NCBI RefSeq assembly: GCF_003254275.1
Contig: NZ_QKZK01000003.1
Location: forward strand, 118,580 to 182,579
Direction of reading: 5' to 3'
DNA from: Breznakibacter xylanolyticus
Lineage (GTDB): Bacteria > Bacteroidota > Bacteroidia > Bacteroidales > Marinilabiliaceae
DNA length: 64,000 nucleotides
Numbering within the stretch: the first letter of the stretch is position 1; every line of letters begins with the position of its first letter. Of this stretch, positions 1 through 9,049 are shown in pieces. A program made the position numbers and the translations under genes. A model generated the notes under the pieces. It was not told the origin of the DNA. It was given only the letters and a program-made list of their open reading frames with translations, and ran no database searches.

Positions 1-1144
1 CGATGGGAATGAGCACCACTTCGATGTGCTTGCCCCGCCAAAAACATTGTTCCTGAATGGTGGCGCCGGCGGCCATGGCCCGGTCGATGAGCGAATGGTA
101 CATGCGCGACGATTCGGGGTCAATCAGGTCATCAATGTCACGGTTCTCCACATCGTTGGGCGTCATGCCCAGCGCCATGGCCCAGCGTTGGTTGCATTTG
201 GTGATGCGGATGCGGTGGGCGTCGATGTCGAAAAAGGCGATGGCGTTGACCGTGTGGTCGTAAAAATATTGCAGTTGTCGATTGAGTTTCTTGTTGGCCT
301 GGGTTTGACGTTTCAGCAGTTTGGCCAGGTTGGCCTCGCTGCGTCGCAAAGCTGTTTCGGTGGCTTTGCGACGGGTGATGTCGCGCGTTACGCCCACAAT
401 TTCGATGGGCTGCCCGTTGGCATCGAATACAACAGTGGCTGTGAGTTCGATGTCTATGATGCGACCGTCTTTGCAGGGCTGTTGGTATTCGTCGCAGACG
501 TACAGGTTGGCCAGTTCGGGTTTGGATAAATATGACTGCAAGGTGGTGAGCGCCTGTTGCGCCGAGGCGGGGGTGAGCGATTCTTCTACCGATTGTGACA
601 TGGCTTCCTGCACCGTGTAACCGCGCATGCCCAGCACCGACGGGCTGATGTAGTTGTAGCGCATGGTGGCCAGGTCAATTTTCCAAATCACGTCCAGCGT
701 GTTTTCGGCAATGAGCTTAAATTGCTGGTTGCTGCGTTCCAGTTCCTGTTCAATGCTGCGTCGTTCGCGCAGCGATTGTATCAGTTGGTTGAACGAGGTC
801 GCAAAATCGCCCAGGAAATCGATTTGCTGGTGGTAGTCGCCTTGTGCCAGTCGGTTGGTTTGCCACACCAGGTGTTTGAGCTTGGCTTGCAAATCCTTGA
901 TGGGCGAGAAAAAAGCATTGTCCCTGGGCAGCTCAAAGTCGAGGTTGCCCAACGACATTTGTTGTACGGCGTCGAAGGCAATGGTGCGCACCTGCGCCAA
1001 TTCCCGGCTGAGCTGCAACACCTCGCGTGCTGCCGGGCTGCATTGGTCGGGCGGCAGGGGCGGGCGTTCGGGCGGCCGTTCGGCCGATGTTGGCATCTGT
1101 TTCATGCCCATGGCCAACAGGCGCATCACTTCACTATCTGTCAT
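1..1144 (-). CDS. PAS-domain sensor protein, C-terminal part outside the window
   Basis: The reading frame starts at 1144 and runs leftwards off the window. About 380 residues are visible. Residues ~40-125 look like a HAMP-type linker, with signs such as LGNLDFELP and GDYHQQIDFLGDF. A PAS/PAC pair follows at ~130-255 (FKLIAENTLDVIWKID, then EIVGVTRDITRRK), then a short coiled coil and a second PAS (FFDIDAHRI). No signal peptide or membrane span is seen, so it is probably cytosolic. The missing part should carry the output domain; histidine kinase is the usual partner, but a cyclase cannot be excluded. Its ATG overlaps the stop of the V4R gene (ATGA, 1141-1144), so the two are translationally coupled and likely act together in sensing. 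Confidence 0.8.
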   Translation of the reverse strand, partial: MTDSEVMRLLAMGMKQMPTSAERPPERPPLPPDQCSPAAREVLQLSRELAQVRTIAFDAVQQMSLGNLDFELPRDNAFFSPIKDLQAKLKHLVWQTNRLAQGDYHQQIDFLGDFATSFNQLIQSLRERRSIEQELERSNQQFKLIAENTLDVIWKIDLATMRYNYISPSVLGMRGYTVQEAMSQSVEESLTPASAQQALTTLQSYLSKPELANLYVCDEYQQPCKDGRIIDIELTATVVFDANGQPIEIVGVTRDITRRKATETALRRSEANLAKLLKRQTQANKKLNRQLQYFYDHTVNAIAFFDIDAHRIRITKCNQRWAMALGMTPNDVENRDIDDLIDPESSRMYHSLIDRAMAAGATIQEQCFWRGKHIEVVLIPI

Positions 1145-1656
1145 GATTTTTTAAATATTTCGAAACGACATGTTTGGCTGCCCGTACCCCAGCATTCCAA
1201 TTCACGGGCTTCCATTTCGTGCCCACTGTAGCATTCAAAAATACCGGCCAAAAATCCTTCGTCGTAGTGACAGAGGGTTTGCCCCGTGACCGGGGTGCCT
1301 GAGCAATCCAAATCTTCCTCGATGGTGAGGGTGATATGAAAATTTTGCGGGTTGCTGTGTTCGATGCGCAAAATGCCGATGCCCAAGTCGCGCAGCTTGG
1401 CTTGCAGGTGGGGAATGAAATCGAAAAATGGCAAGTCGCCATTCATATTGTGACGGCAAAACTCCTGTCCGGAGATTTTTCCTGCCTTAAAAAACAGGTC
1501 GTTGCTGGCCGCTTGGCCGTATTGACGCTCCAAAACGTGGCGAAGCGAATGTTGCAGCAGCCGGTACACGTTCACGTGAGTTTGCGTGCCCATGTTGGGG
1601 CGGCCGATTTCTATGTCGCCCAGTTGCGACCATTGAAATGCTGAGGGCTGATTCAT
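1141..1656 (-). CDS. V4R (4-vinyl reductase) domain ligand-binding protein
   Basis: This 171-residue protein is made almost wholly of a V4R-type sensory fold. The C-terminal signature is clear: CHYDEGFLAGIF, then ELECWGTGSQTCRFEI, the Cys-x6-Cys ending typical of the family. V4R proteins bind small hydrophobic molecules or metals and usually feed a regulator. I chose the ATG at 1656, which follows an A-rich leader, over an upstream TTG at 1686. It overlaps the PAS sensor gene by four bases, and the pair likely forms a two-protein sensory unit. The ligand cannot be read from the sequence. Confidence 0.75.
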   Translation of the reverse strand: MNQPSAFQWSQLGDIEIGRPNMGTQTHVNVYRLLQHSLRHVLERQYGQAASNDLFFKAGKISGQEFCRHNMNGDLPFFDFIPHLQAKLRDLGIGILRIEHSNPQNFHITLTIEEDLDCSGTPVTGQTLCHYDEGFLAGIFECYSGHEMEARELECWGTGSQTCRFEIFKKS

Positions 1657-1809
1657 CTTTTTTATAACGGGTGTGTGGTGCTGCAAAAGTAATCAATTCC
1701 CTTGGTTAGCTCATATGCTGCTTTATTCCATTTTTTGAGTGCTGATACCTGAGTGGTTTTGATGTGAACAGAAATAACGCCAGTGTGATCCACTACGTCC
1801 TCTCCCAAA

Positions 1810-2395
1810 CTGACAGTCGCATCTTATTTAATGGGACATTGCACCCAAAACTGACATCCTCCTGTTATAAAACATCATCGTCGCATCTTTTTAATGGAAC
1901 ATCGCATTAAAACAATGGCATCGGCCTCTTTAAAAATGACAACGTCCCATCTGTTTGATGGAACGTTGCATTTATGATTGGTAACTTCCTGTGAAAAGCG
2001 GACAACCTCGCATCTTTTCGATAGGACGTTGCATTTTTTATACAGGACATCGCATTAAAAACTGTCAGCGTCGCATTTTTTATACAGGACATCGCATCTA
2101 AAAATGACAACGTCCTACCCGAGACTGACGATCTCCCGGCAAAATCTGACAACGTCGCATCTTTTTAATTCAACATTGCATCAAAAACTGACAACGTCCT
2201 ACCCAAAACTGACAACATCCTGCCCGATGCCTGACAAAATTGCATCTTTTTGATGGGACGTTGGATGAAATAAGGATCACCTCGGTGTTAAAACTGTCAG
2301 CGTCGCATCTTTTTGATGGAACGATGCATTTAAATCTGACACCGTCCCTTTTTTTTAATCAACCATTCTCCCAAAAACTGACAATGTCCGGCTCA
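1810..2395. repeat. Degenerate hairpin repeat array, about eight to nine units
   Basis: The 890-base gap between the V4R gene and the porin gene holds no gene. It contains repeated units of the type AACGTCGCATC, T-rich loop, GATGGGACGTT, then GCAT and AAAACTGACA. The two arms are inverted complements with one mismatch, so each unit can fold as an ~11-bp stem with a 5-nt loop. Copies lie near 1815, 1880, 1940, 2007, 2070, 2155, 2240 and 2300, with several half units (ACTGACAACGTCC). Small open frames across it encode only the repeat. Confidence 0.75.
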
Positions 2396-2548
2396 TGGAT
2401 TCTTTTGTGGGGAGCCTTCTGATAAATGTAAAACGCCAATGTTAACGCGTTTTGGGTTTGCATCGCTTTTCCGATGAGGTGAAAAAGCGTGGCATCCTCC
2501 CAAACTCATGTCAACATTGGCGATATCCCTGTCAATGCAGGGGTGTTG

Positions 2549-3508
2549 TTAAAACTTTACATCAAAGCTGGCGTAGCCAAACATGGTGGCTGTGCCGCCA
2601 TCGTATTCGTAACGATGCACATTTAAGGCGCCACGCAGGTTTTTGCTAAAGGTGTATTCCATGCCCCCTAATACGGTGTAGTCGGTAGTGGTCACCTGGC
2701 TGATTTCTTTTTCGATTTGATCGACCCGTGCAAACAGCGCCACTTTGTCGCTCACCGCAAAGGCCGCAAAGGCCGATACGCCACCCGTGGTGTTGTCCTC
2801 AACGTGTGCCACGTTGGTTTGGCGGTTGTATTCAATGCCGCCGGTGAGTTTGTCGCCCTGGTAGCCGGCAAACAGAGTGAGCAGGTTTTGGGCATTGCCT
2901 TTGGTTTCGTATTCATCGCCCACGCGAACGAGCAGTTTCTCATCCATCAGCGAGGCTGTCATGCCCAGAGCGGCTCGGTAGGTGTTGTCGCTTTGCACCT
3001 TTTTGTATCCTTCGCCGTTAAATATGGCGCCGTCAATGGTGATTTGACCCAGTTTGTATTGGGCGGTAATCCCCAAATCGGCCGTGTGGCCCAGTTTGTT
3101 TTCATCAATGTAGGCTTTGAAAACGTAGCGGCGATTCCACACCTTTTCCTGCACGGTCATCGATTGGGTGTTTTGAATCCCGAAACCGATTTTGAGGTCA
3201 TTTTTGCTGTAAAAAAAGGCCGCGTTTTTATAAAACGCGTAGCGATTTAAATCGTTTTTGTCACCAATGTCCAGCAACACGCGTGCGGTCCATTCGGGAG
3301 CCACCTGGTAGGTATAACCCAGGTATGCGCGTTCCATTTGAAAGCCCGATACGGTAGGATCCACGCCTTCGAGTGAATTATAATAATGGGCAAACAAACG
3401 CCCGTCGAGCTTACCCGAGGGCTTAAACTCCGGTGCTGCCGTTTCCTGACTGTGGGCTGCGATTCCCGCCAGGGCGATGGCTGCGAGTGTGATCAATGTT
3501 CGTTTCAT
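2549..3508 (-). CDS. Outer-membrane porin, probably phosphate/anion-selective
   Basis: This 319-residue protein has a signal peptide (MKRTLITLAAIALAGIAAHSQ) and alternating aromatic/polar beta strands through its length. It ends in VKF, the terminal Phe expected of an outer-membrane barrel. It resembles the OprO/OprP porin family, though it is shorter than classical members. I start it at 3508 because the signal peptide begins there, not at the upstream ATG at 3547. The gene follows the PiT phosphate transporter on the same strand with a 92-base gap. The natural reading is outer-membrane entry for phosphate coupled to the inner-membrane carrier, though the substrate is inferred from context. 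Confidence 0.75.
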   Translation of the reverse strand: MKRTLITLAAIALAGIAAHSQETAAPEFKPSGKLDGRLFAHYYNSLEGVDPTVSGFQMERAYLGYTYQVAPEWTARVLLDIGDKNDLNRYAFYKNAAFFYSKNDLKIGFGIQNTQSMTVQEKVWNRRYVFKAYIDENKLGHTADLGITAQYKLGQITIDGAIFNGEGYKKVQSDNTYRAALGMTASLMDEKLLVRVGDEYETKGNAQNLLTLFAGYQGDKLTGGIEYNRQTNVAHVEDNTTGGVSAFAAFAVSDKVALFARVDQIEKEISQVTTTDYTVLGGMEYTFSKNLRGALNVHRYEYDGGTATMFGYASFDVKF

Positions 3509-3600
3509 GCTGCTGATAATTATAAATGAATTGAATTGGAATAACAAAGGAAGGCCAACTGCCTCCCTTTGTCAAGATGTGATAAATCGGAATAACGATA

Positions 3601-5895
3601 TTATGACTGAAATTTGACGAAATCGCGCTGCGCCTTGAGCAAATTGCCCACATGCAGGAGCATGTTCTGCGTTTCGTGCAAAATATTCAAATACAACAAG
3701 CTCATGCGGGTGCCGGCTTTTTCCTTTTTGATGCGTTTGAGTTGCTTTTTGCGCAACAGGCGCATGTGTTCCATCAGTTGCCCTTGAAGGTGCTGCAAAT
3801 TGTCGAGCTCTTTAAAATTGTTTTGACCAATCATGGCCATCGTTTGCTCAAAAAAGTCGCTGATGTTGGCTTTGAGTTCATTCAAGTCCTCAAACTGTTC
3901 GGGCATAAACACTTTGTGGTTGTTGTCCAGATGCTCAAAACAGGGGGTCGAGATGTAGGTGAGGCAGTGCGCCGACTCGCGCAGGTAGTCAATCACCTGT
4001 ACATAAAACAGACCCGAGTCGATGGAGCCTTCCTGCAGTTTGCGCACGGTGGGGTAAATGTTGTGACGCATCTGCTTGGTGTTGGCATTGAGTTCGGCCA
4101 CCTCTTTGGTGATTTGCTTGAGGGCTCGGCGGTCTTCGTCTTCAAAGCTGGTGAGGCTTCGGTGGTACAAATCCGACACGCCTTTGAGCACGTCGATGAC
4201 ATTGACTTTGCAACGGTCAAATATTTTTTCGGGCAATATTTCGCCGTTCACTTCTTCTATTTCAAAGCTGTCAACAGTGGCTTCGCGTGCCTGTTTGCGT
4301 TTGTTGAGCACATGGGTGTGGTACACAAAGTAAATGGCCAGTGCCAGCAATCCAATCACGGCACTCCATCCCAGCCAGTTGATGAGCATGGCAAACACAA
4401 ACGCCCCGGTAAAGGCCGAAAAGGCTGTGAAAAACCATCCCCCGATGACCGACAGCACGCCGGTGATGCGGTAAACGGCGCTTTCGCGACCCCACGAACG
4501 GTCAGCCAGCGACGATCCCATGGCCACCATAAAAGTTACATATGTGGTTGAGAGCGGCAACTTGTGCGACGTGGCCAGTGCAATGAGCATGCTCGAGGTC
4601 ACCAAATTGACGGTGGCACGAAGCATGTCGAAATGCGGCGCTTCGTGACCTTGTGCCTTGCGTTTGGCTTCGGCTTCGGTCCCATCAAAACGACTGGCCA
4701 AAAAGGCATACACGCGCTTGGGAAGCACCCGTTCGGCCGTGTTGGTGAGGCGCAGAACCGAGCGAACCAGGTTGCGAGCCAAAAAGGACGACCCAAAACG
4801 TTCTTCTCCTTCGTTTTGACGGCTCAGGCTCAGTTCTGTTTTGGTCACGTTTTTCGCTTTTTTCGAAAACCACAGCGTGAGCACCATCACTGCCCCTGCA
4901 ATAAAGAGCATGTACGAGGGTACGGTGACCGATTTGTCGGCAGCCATACCCGTCATCAGCAGCGTGGTGGCATCGGCATTGGGGGTGGCTGAAAATATTT
5001 CGTACGACGAGAAGCCCGCGATGGGCACCCCTATGAAGTTTACCAAATCGTTGCCCGCAAAGGCCATGGCCAGGGCAAAGGTGCCGGTGAGCACCACCAT
5101 TTTCAGAATGTTGATGCGGAATAACCAAGTGAGGATTTGTAACAGGATGGTCCAGGCAATGATGCTGTATGCAATGATGAGGCCGCTGTTCTCTTTAATC
5201 CATGCTTTGGCCTCGGGGCTCATAAATACGGCATCTTTGGCTCCCTTGATGAGCAAAAAGTAGGTGATGGTGGTGATTGCCACCCCGCCTAAAAGCGAAC
5301 CCATGTATTTGAGCTTGGGCTCGTAATTGAACGTGAAAATGGTGCGAATGATGAACTGAATGATCACCCCGGTGGTGAAGGCAATGACCACACTCGACAG
5401 AATGCCGGTGATAATGCCCAGCGACTTGGCCGTATTGATGTAATCGCCAATGGTGGCCAGTCGTTCAATGCCGTTGTCGATGATGTGTGGATTGCTGGTG
5501 GCTATTTTATATATCGAAACCGCCACGGCTGCCCCCATCAGTTCCGACACAAGCGATACGGTGGTGGAGGTGGGCAGTCCCAATGAGTTAAAGGCATCCA
5601 GCAAAATCACATCGGTAATCATCACCGCAATAAAGATGATCATGATTTCCTTAAAATAGAAATACTGCGGGTTGAAGATGCCGTTTCGGGCCACTTCCAT
5701 CATGCCTGTTGAAAAGGTTGCGCCCAAAAAGATCCCAATGGAAGCAATGAACAGGATGGTTCGGTACGAAGCCGCTTTGGAGCCCACGGCCGAGTTGAGA
5801 AAGTTCACCGCGTCGTTGGCAACCCCCACCACCAGATCCGATATGGCTAGCATGAAGAGGATGAATACCAGGATTAAATAAATGTTGTCCATCAT
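3601..5895 (-). CDS. PiT-family inorganic phosphate transporter with PhoU-like C-terminal extension
   Basis: This is a 764-residue inner-membrane protein. The N-terminal ~540 residues hold about eleven hydrophobic spans. The duplicated PiT signature is present: GVANDAVNFLNSAVGSKA near residue 25 and AFAGNDLVNFIGVPIAG near 280. The last ~220 residues are soluble and helical (CKVNVIDVLKGVSDLYHRS onward), resembling the PhoU-like/DUF47 module fused to many Bacteroidetes PiT carriers. PiT proteins import phosphate with cations. Two ATGs (5895, 5892) are equally possible and no Shine-Dalgarno is evident. The porin gene downstream probably shares the transcript. The divergent promoter region for this gene and the LysE gene is 5896-6168. 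Confidence 0.9.
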   Translation of the reverse strand: MMDNIYLILVFILFMLAISDLVVGVANDAVNFLNSAVGSKAASYRTILFIASIGIFLGATFSTGMMEVARNGIFNPQYFYFKEIMIIFIAVMITDVILLDAFNSLGLPTSTTVSLVSELMGAAVAVSIYKIATSNPHIIDNGIERLATIGDYINTAKSLGIITGILSSVVIAFTTGVIIQFIIRTIFTFNYEPKLKYMGSLLGGVAITTITYFLLIKGAKDAVFMSPEAKAWIKENSGLIIAYSIIAWTILLQILTWLFRINILKMVVLTGTFALAMAFAGNDLVNFIGVPIAGFSSYEIFSATPNADATTLLMTGMAADKSVTVPSYMLFIAGAVMVLTLWFSKKAKNVTKTELSLSRQNEGEERFGSSFLARNLVRSVLRLTNTAERVLPKRVYAFLASRFDGTEAEAKRKAQGHEAPHFDMLRATVNLVTSSMLIALATSHKLPLSTTYVTFMVAMGSSLADRSWGRESAVYRITGVLSVIGGWFFTAFSAFTGAFVFAMLINWLGWSAVIGLLALAIYFVYHTHVLNKRKQAREATVDSFEIEEVNGEILPEKIFDRCKVNVIDVLKGVSDLYHRSLTSFEDEDRRALKQITKEVAELNANTKQMRHNIYPTVRKLQEGSIDSGLFYVQVIDYLRESAHCLTYISTPCFEHLDNNHKVFMPEQFEDLNELKANISDFFEQTMAMIGQNNFKELDNLQHLQGQLMEHMRLLRKKQLKRIKKEKAGTRMSLLYLNILHETQNMLLHVGNLLKAQRDFVKFQS

Positions 5896-6168
5896 TTGTA
5901 TTGATTGTTTCGGTTTCTAATGATTCGGGTGCAAACTTACATCTCCCCTTTCTGGGGAAGGTTGTCTTTGGGTTAAGCCAATGTTAATTTAAGGTTAAGT
6001 CGTGCCTTTTGTCAACGTTCATCTTCTTGGAGGTATGATGGGTAATGAACTTAAGAAAAACTTCATATTAAATGTGTGAATGCTTTTTTGTGATGCTTTT
6101 CTTAAATCTTCAATGCTTTCCCTGTTTGATGTGTTTTCTCATTTCTCAATTTTTGTCATATTTGCCAA

Positions 6169-6813
6169 ATGGATTTTTCGTTTTTCTTTGATGGATTTAT
6201 TGTAGGACTCATCGCCTCAGTGCCATTGGGACCTATTGGGGTGCTGTGCATTCAGCGCACTTTGAGCAAGGGGCGATGGTCGGGGTTCATCTCCGGGTTG
6301 GGGGCGGCTTCCTCCGATGCCATTTATGCCATCATCGCCTGTTTTAGCTTGTCGTATGTGGTGTCGTTTATCGAAAAGCAGATGTTATGGCTTCAGATTT
6401 TCGGTGTTGCTTTGATGCTGTTTTTGGGCCTGCGCATTTTTTACAGCAATCCGGCCAAACAGCTGCGACGTCAAAAAAGCAACAGCAAAAATTTTGTGCA
6501 GGATTTTGCGTCAGTCTTTTTTCTCACCATTTCCAATCCGTTATATGTTTTCTTGTTCATCGGGATTTTTGCCGGACTTCGATTTGTGCAACCCGAAAAT
6601 GATATTTTTGGGCAATTGGTGTTGATTTTGGGCGTCTTGGCTGGAGCTTCTGCCTGGTGGTTTGCGCTCACCTCTATTGTGAATCTCTTTCGGGCCAAAA
6701 TCAACCTGCGGCGTTTGTGGTGGATCAATAAAATTGCCGGGGGGGTGATTGTTTTGGCCGCTCTTTTTTCGTTTCTCTATTGGCTCATTCACGATTTCTT
6801 TCAGTGGATCTAA
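6169..6813 (+). CDS. LysE/RhtB-family amino-acid exporter
   Basis: This 214-residue membrane protein has about six hydrophobic spans. It starts with the family signature: GLIASVPLGPIGVLCIQRTL (a variant of the G-x-x-x-G-P-G region) at residues 13-32, then GxxxAxSDAIYA. A second family landmark, FFLTISNPLYVFLFIGIFAG, lies near residue 118. LysE/RhtB proteins export amino acids or related metabolites, and the substrate cannot be predicted here. Length is normal. It is a single gene, divergent from the phosphate transporter, with a 95-bp tandem repeat array downstream. Confidence 0.85.
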   Translation: MDFSFFFDGFIVGLIASVPLGPIGVLCIQRTLSKGRWSGFISGLGAASSDAIYAIIACFSLSYVVSFIEKQMLWLQIFGVALMLFLGLRIFYSNPAKQLRRQKSNSKNFVQDFASVFFLTISNPLYVFLFIGIFAGLRFVQPENDIFGQLVLILGVLAGASAWWFALTSIVNLFRAKINLRRLWWINKIAGGVIVLAALFSFLYWLIHDFFQWI

Positions 6814-6839
6814 GTCCCCTTCGCTATTCATGATTCCCG

Positions 6840-7290
6840 ACTCCAACTTTAAGGCTGGGGTTGATAGATTGCTGCTTGGTGTTGCCCCTTGTCCTAAGGT
6901 TATGGATAATCAGATCGCTGTATTGAGATGCTAACTTCAGCTTTAAGGCTAAGGTTGGTCAGTTGCCCGCCATGTGCTAACCCCAGCCTTAAGGTTATGG
7001 ATAATCAGATAGCTGTATTGAGATGCTAACTTCAGCTTTAAGGCTGAGGCTGGTCAGTTGCCCGCCATGTGCTAACCCCAGCCTTAAGGTTATGGATAAT
7101 CAGATAGCTGTATTGAGATGCTAGCTTCAGCTTTAAGGCTGAGGCTGGTCAGTTGCCCGCCATGTGCTAACCCCAGCCTTAAGGTTATGGATAATCAGAT
7201 ACCTGCATTGAGATGCGAACTTCAGCTTTAAGGCTGAGGCTGGTCAGTTGCCCGCCATGTGCTAAGCCCAGCCTTAAGGCTGGGCTTAAC
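6840..7290. repeat. 95-bp tandem repeat array ending in a 26-bp perfect palindrome
   Basis: The landmark ATGGATAATCAGAT recurs at 6902, 6997, 7092 and 7187, a spacing of exactly 95 bp. A diverged first unit lies before 6902 and a partial last one after 7187. Every unit contains two short palindromes, CAGCTTTAAGGCTG and CCCAGCCTTAAGG. The array ends at 7263-7288 in a perfect 26-bp palindrome centred on TTAA, which also forms a strong hairpin between two convergent genes. No coding sequence is seen from 6814 to 7339. Confidence 0.9.
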
Positions 7291-7339
7291 TCCAACCTCG
7301 CTTTCATTGGGCTTTAGCCCATGTATTGTACCTGTATTG

Positions 7340-8155
7340 TCATTCTTTTTTGAAAGGCGAATCGGGTTCTTTAGCCATGTGGTTATAAGCCATCTTTTCG
7401 AGTAGCGAAGGCATCCATTTTTTTAGAAAAACGGTCAGCTTGCCCTCTACAAAAGTCAGTATCAGGGTGCGCTTGCGTTTCTCAATGGCCTTATATAGGT
7501 GTTTGGCCACCTCTTCGGCTGTCATCATTTTGTTCTCCTGGCGTGGGGTGTTGCCTTGTGTGGTGCCATCGGCCATGAGCGCTGTTTTGCGAATGTTGGA
7601 TGCCGTAAAGCCCGGGGCGGCAATCAGGACATGCAAGCCGGTTTTGAGGTTCTCGGTACGCAGTGACTCCAAAAATCCATGCATGGCAAATTTCGATGCT
7701 GAATAACCCGTGCGACCGGGTAGTCCCACGTAACCCGCTATTGACGAGATGCCCACCACCGATCCTTTGCTTGCCAGCAGATGCGGCAATGCGTGTTTGG
7801 TGCAATACACCGTGCCCCAAAAATTTACGTCCATCAGTTGGCGTATCACTTTCAAATCGGCATCTTTAAACAACGCCCGCATGGAGATGCCCGCGTTGTT
7901 AATCAATACATCGATGCGTCCAAACGCTTTCATCGTCGCTTCAATCAAATGGGCGCAGTCGGCTTCGAGGCTCACATCGGTTTGTGTGACCAGGACTTGG
8001 TGTCCCTTCGCTTGCAATTCGTGTTGCACTTCGGTCAATCGGTCGATGTTACGGGCTGCCAGGCTCAGGATGGCGCCACGGGAGGCAAATTCATAGGCGC
8101 AGGCCAATCCGATTCCCGAACTGGCGCCGGTGATTATCACGACTTGTGGTTGCAT
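7340..8155 (-). CDS. Short-chain dehydrogenase/reductase (SDR)
   Basis: This is a 271-residue classical SDR, an NAD(P)-dependent oxidoreductase with a Rossmann fold. The cofactor motif TGASSGIG is at residues 9-16. NNAG is near 87. The catalytic Ser-Tyr-Lys set is visible in SSIAGYVGLPGRTGYSASK near 137-155. The C-terminal ~40 residues are basic and amphipathic (FLKKWMPSLLEKMAYNHM), which may dock to a membrane. The first 30 residues and the length fit cytosolic Bacteroidetes SDRs. It is transcribed alone, convergent with the LysE gene and divergent from slyD. The substrate is unknown. Confidence 0.88.
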   Translation of the reverse strand: MQPQVVIITGASSGIGLACAYEFASRGAILSLAARNIDRLTEVQHELQAKGHQVLVTQTDVSLEADCAHLIEATMKAFGRIDVLINNAGISMRALFKDADLKVIRQLMDVNFWGTVYCTKHALPHLLASKGSVVGISSIAGYVGLPGRTGYSASKFAMHGFLESLRTENLKTGLHVLIAAPGFTASNIRKTALMADGTTQGNTPRQENKMMTAEEVAKHLYKAIEKRKRTLILTFVEGKLTVFLKKWMPSLLEKMAYNHMAKEPDSPFKKE

Positions 8156-8286
8156 GGTGCGAATGCTTAAATTTTGTTTTCGGCCGTCGAAATTAGGTTT
8201 TTTTTGTAAACCCTCACACGCTTTGTTCGTAAATAAGGGGCAATGAGACTTTTTCGGAGTGTTTTGTCTTTTTTTAAGAGTTCAAA

Positions 8287-8318
8287 TTTGATATCCAACC
8301 AAATTCTCGTTTATTTTG
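8287..8318 (+). promoter_or_regulatory. Candidate Bacteroidetes-type promoter for slyD
   Basis: TTTG at 8287-8290 is followed after 21 bases by TATTTTG at 8312-8318. This resembles the Bacteroidetes -33 TTTG / -7 TAnnTTTG arrangement and lies 28 bases before the slyD ATG. It is a pattern match only. Confidence 0.35.
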
Positions 8319-8345
8319 TAACCAAAAATTTAAAGATTCAATTGT

Positions 8346-8885
8346 ATGAAAATTAACAGAAATGCCCACGTGACCGTTTCTTATGAGTTGCGCCTGAACG
8401 GTGCTGATGGCGAGATGGTTGAGAAAACCGAAGCCAATGCACCGCTGGAATTCGTTTTTGGTGCCGGTAAGATGTTGGAAATGTTTGAGCAAAAACTTGA
8501 AGGTTTGGCTGCCGGTGATGCGTTCAATTTTGAACTCAAAGCTCAGGATGCTTATGGCGAGCTCAATCCTAACGCGGTTGTGGAGCTTCCAAAAAATATT
8601 TTCGAGGTCAATGGGAATGTCGAAGAGGGACTTCTCGAAGTGGGCAATCAGATTCCCATGCAGGACTCTCATGGCAATCGTCTGACCGGCATTGTGCTCG
8701 AAGTGGAAGAGGATGTTGTTAAAATGGACTTCAATCACCCGCTGGCTGGTGAAGACCTCCATTTCTCTGGTGAAGTGCTTAATGTGCGTGAAGCCACCGA
8801 AGATGAATTGGCTGCCTGCTGTGGTTCTGACTGCGGATCGGGTTGCGATTCGGGTGGTTGCGGAAGCTGTGGTTGCGGTCACTAA
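8346..8885 (+). CDS. slyD: FKBP-type peptidyl-prolyl isomerase SlyD
   Basis: This 179-residue cytosolic chaperone/prolyl isomerase has SlyD architecture. A split FKBP domain carries the family start (VSYELRLNGADGEMVEKT) and an inserted chaperone flap around residues 70-120. The tail is rich in Cys, Gly and His (residues ~158-179, with CCGSDCGSGCDSGGCGS) and is the metal-binding region that SlyD uses to bind and hand over nickel. Length is typical. A hairpin terminator follows at 8933, so the gene is likely monocistronic. The chorismate synthase gene downstream is unrelated in function. Confidence 0.9.
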   Translation: MKINRNAHVTVSYELRLNGADGEMVEKTEANAPLEFVFGAGKMLEMFEQKLEGLAAGDAFNFELKAQDAYGELNPNAVVELPKNIFEVNGNVEEGLLEVGNQIPMQDSHGNRLTGIVLEVEEDVVKMDFNHPLAGEDLHFSGEVLNVREATEDELAACCGSDCGSGCDSGGCGSCGCGH

Positions 8886-8932
8886 TGATTGGCATCTCTC
8901 GTAACGGTTTGGATACCGTTTGATGATAATAG

Positions 8933-8958
8933 AAAGGCGTCGGTGGGCGCCTTTTTTT
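8933..8958 (+). terminator. Intrinsic terminator after slyD
   Basis: AAAGGCG (8933-8939) pairs with CGCCTTT (8948-8954) and runs into a T tract. A smaller inverted repeat, AACGGT/ACCGTT, lies just upstream near 8903-8920. Confidence 0.75.
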
Positions 8959-9049
8959 GTTGCGAGGCGAAATTCAGAATCCGCATGTTTGTGTTCTAAG
9001 GCGAATGCTCTATTTTTACGCCTTCTTTTCCATCTTTTTGAAAAATATT

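Noticed and set aside
1810-2395. Hairpin repeat array as a CRISPR array
   Set aside because: Spacing is irregular, the spacers are themselves repeated, and no cas gene is present.
3652-4551. A 299-residue plus-strand frame within the phosphate transporter gene
   Set aside because: It is antisense to the conserved PiT coding sequence and has no recognisable domain.
8274-8882. A 202-residue minus-strand frame across slyD
   Set aside because: It is the antisense shadow of a clear SlyD gene.
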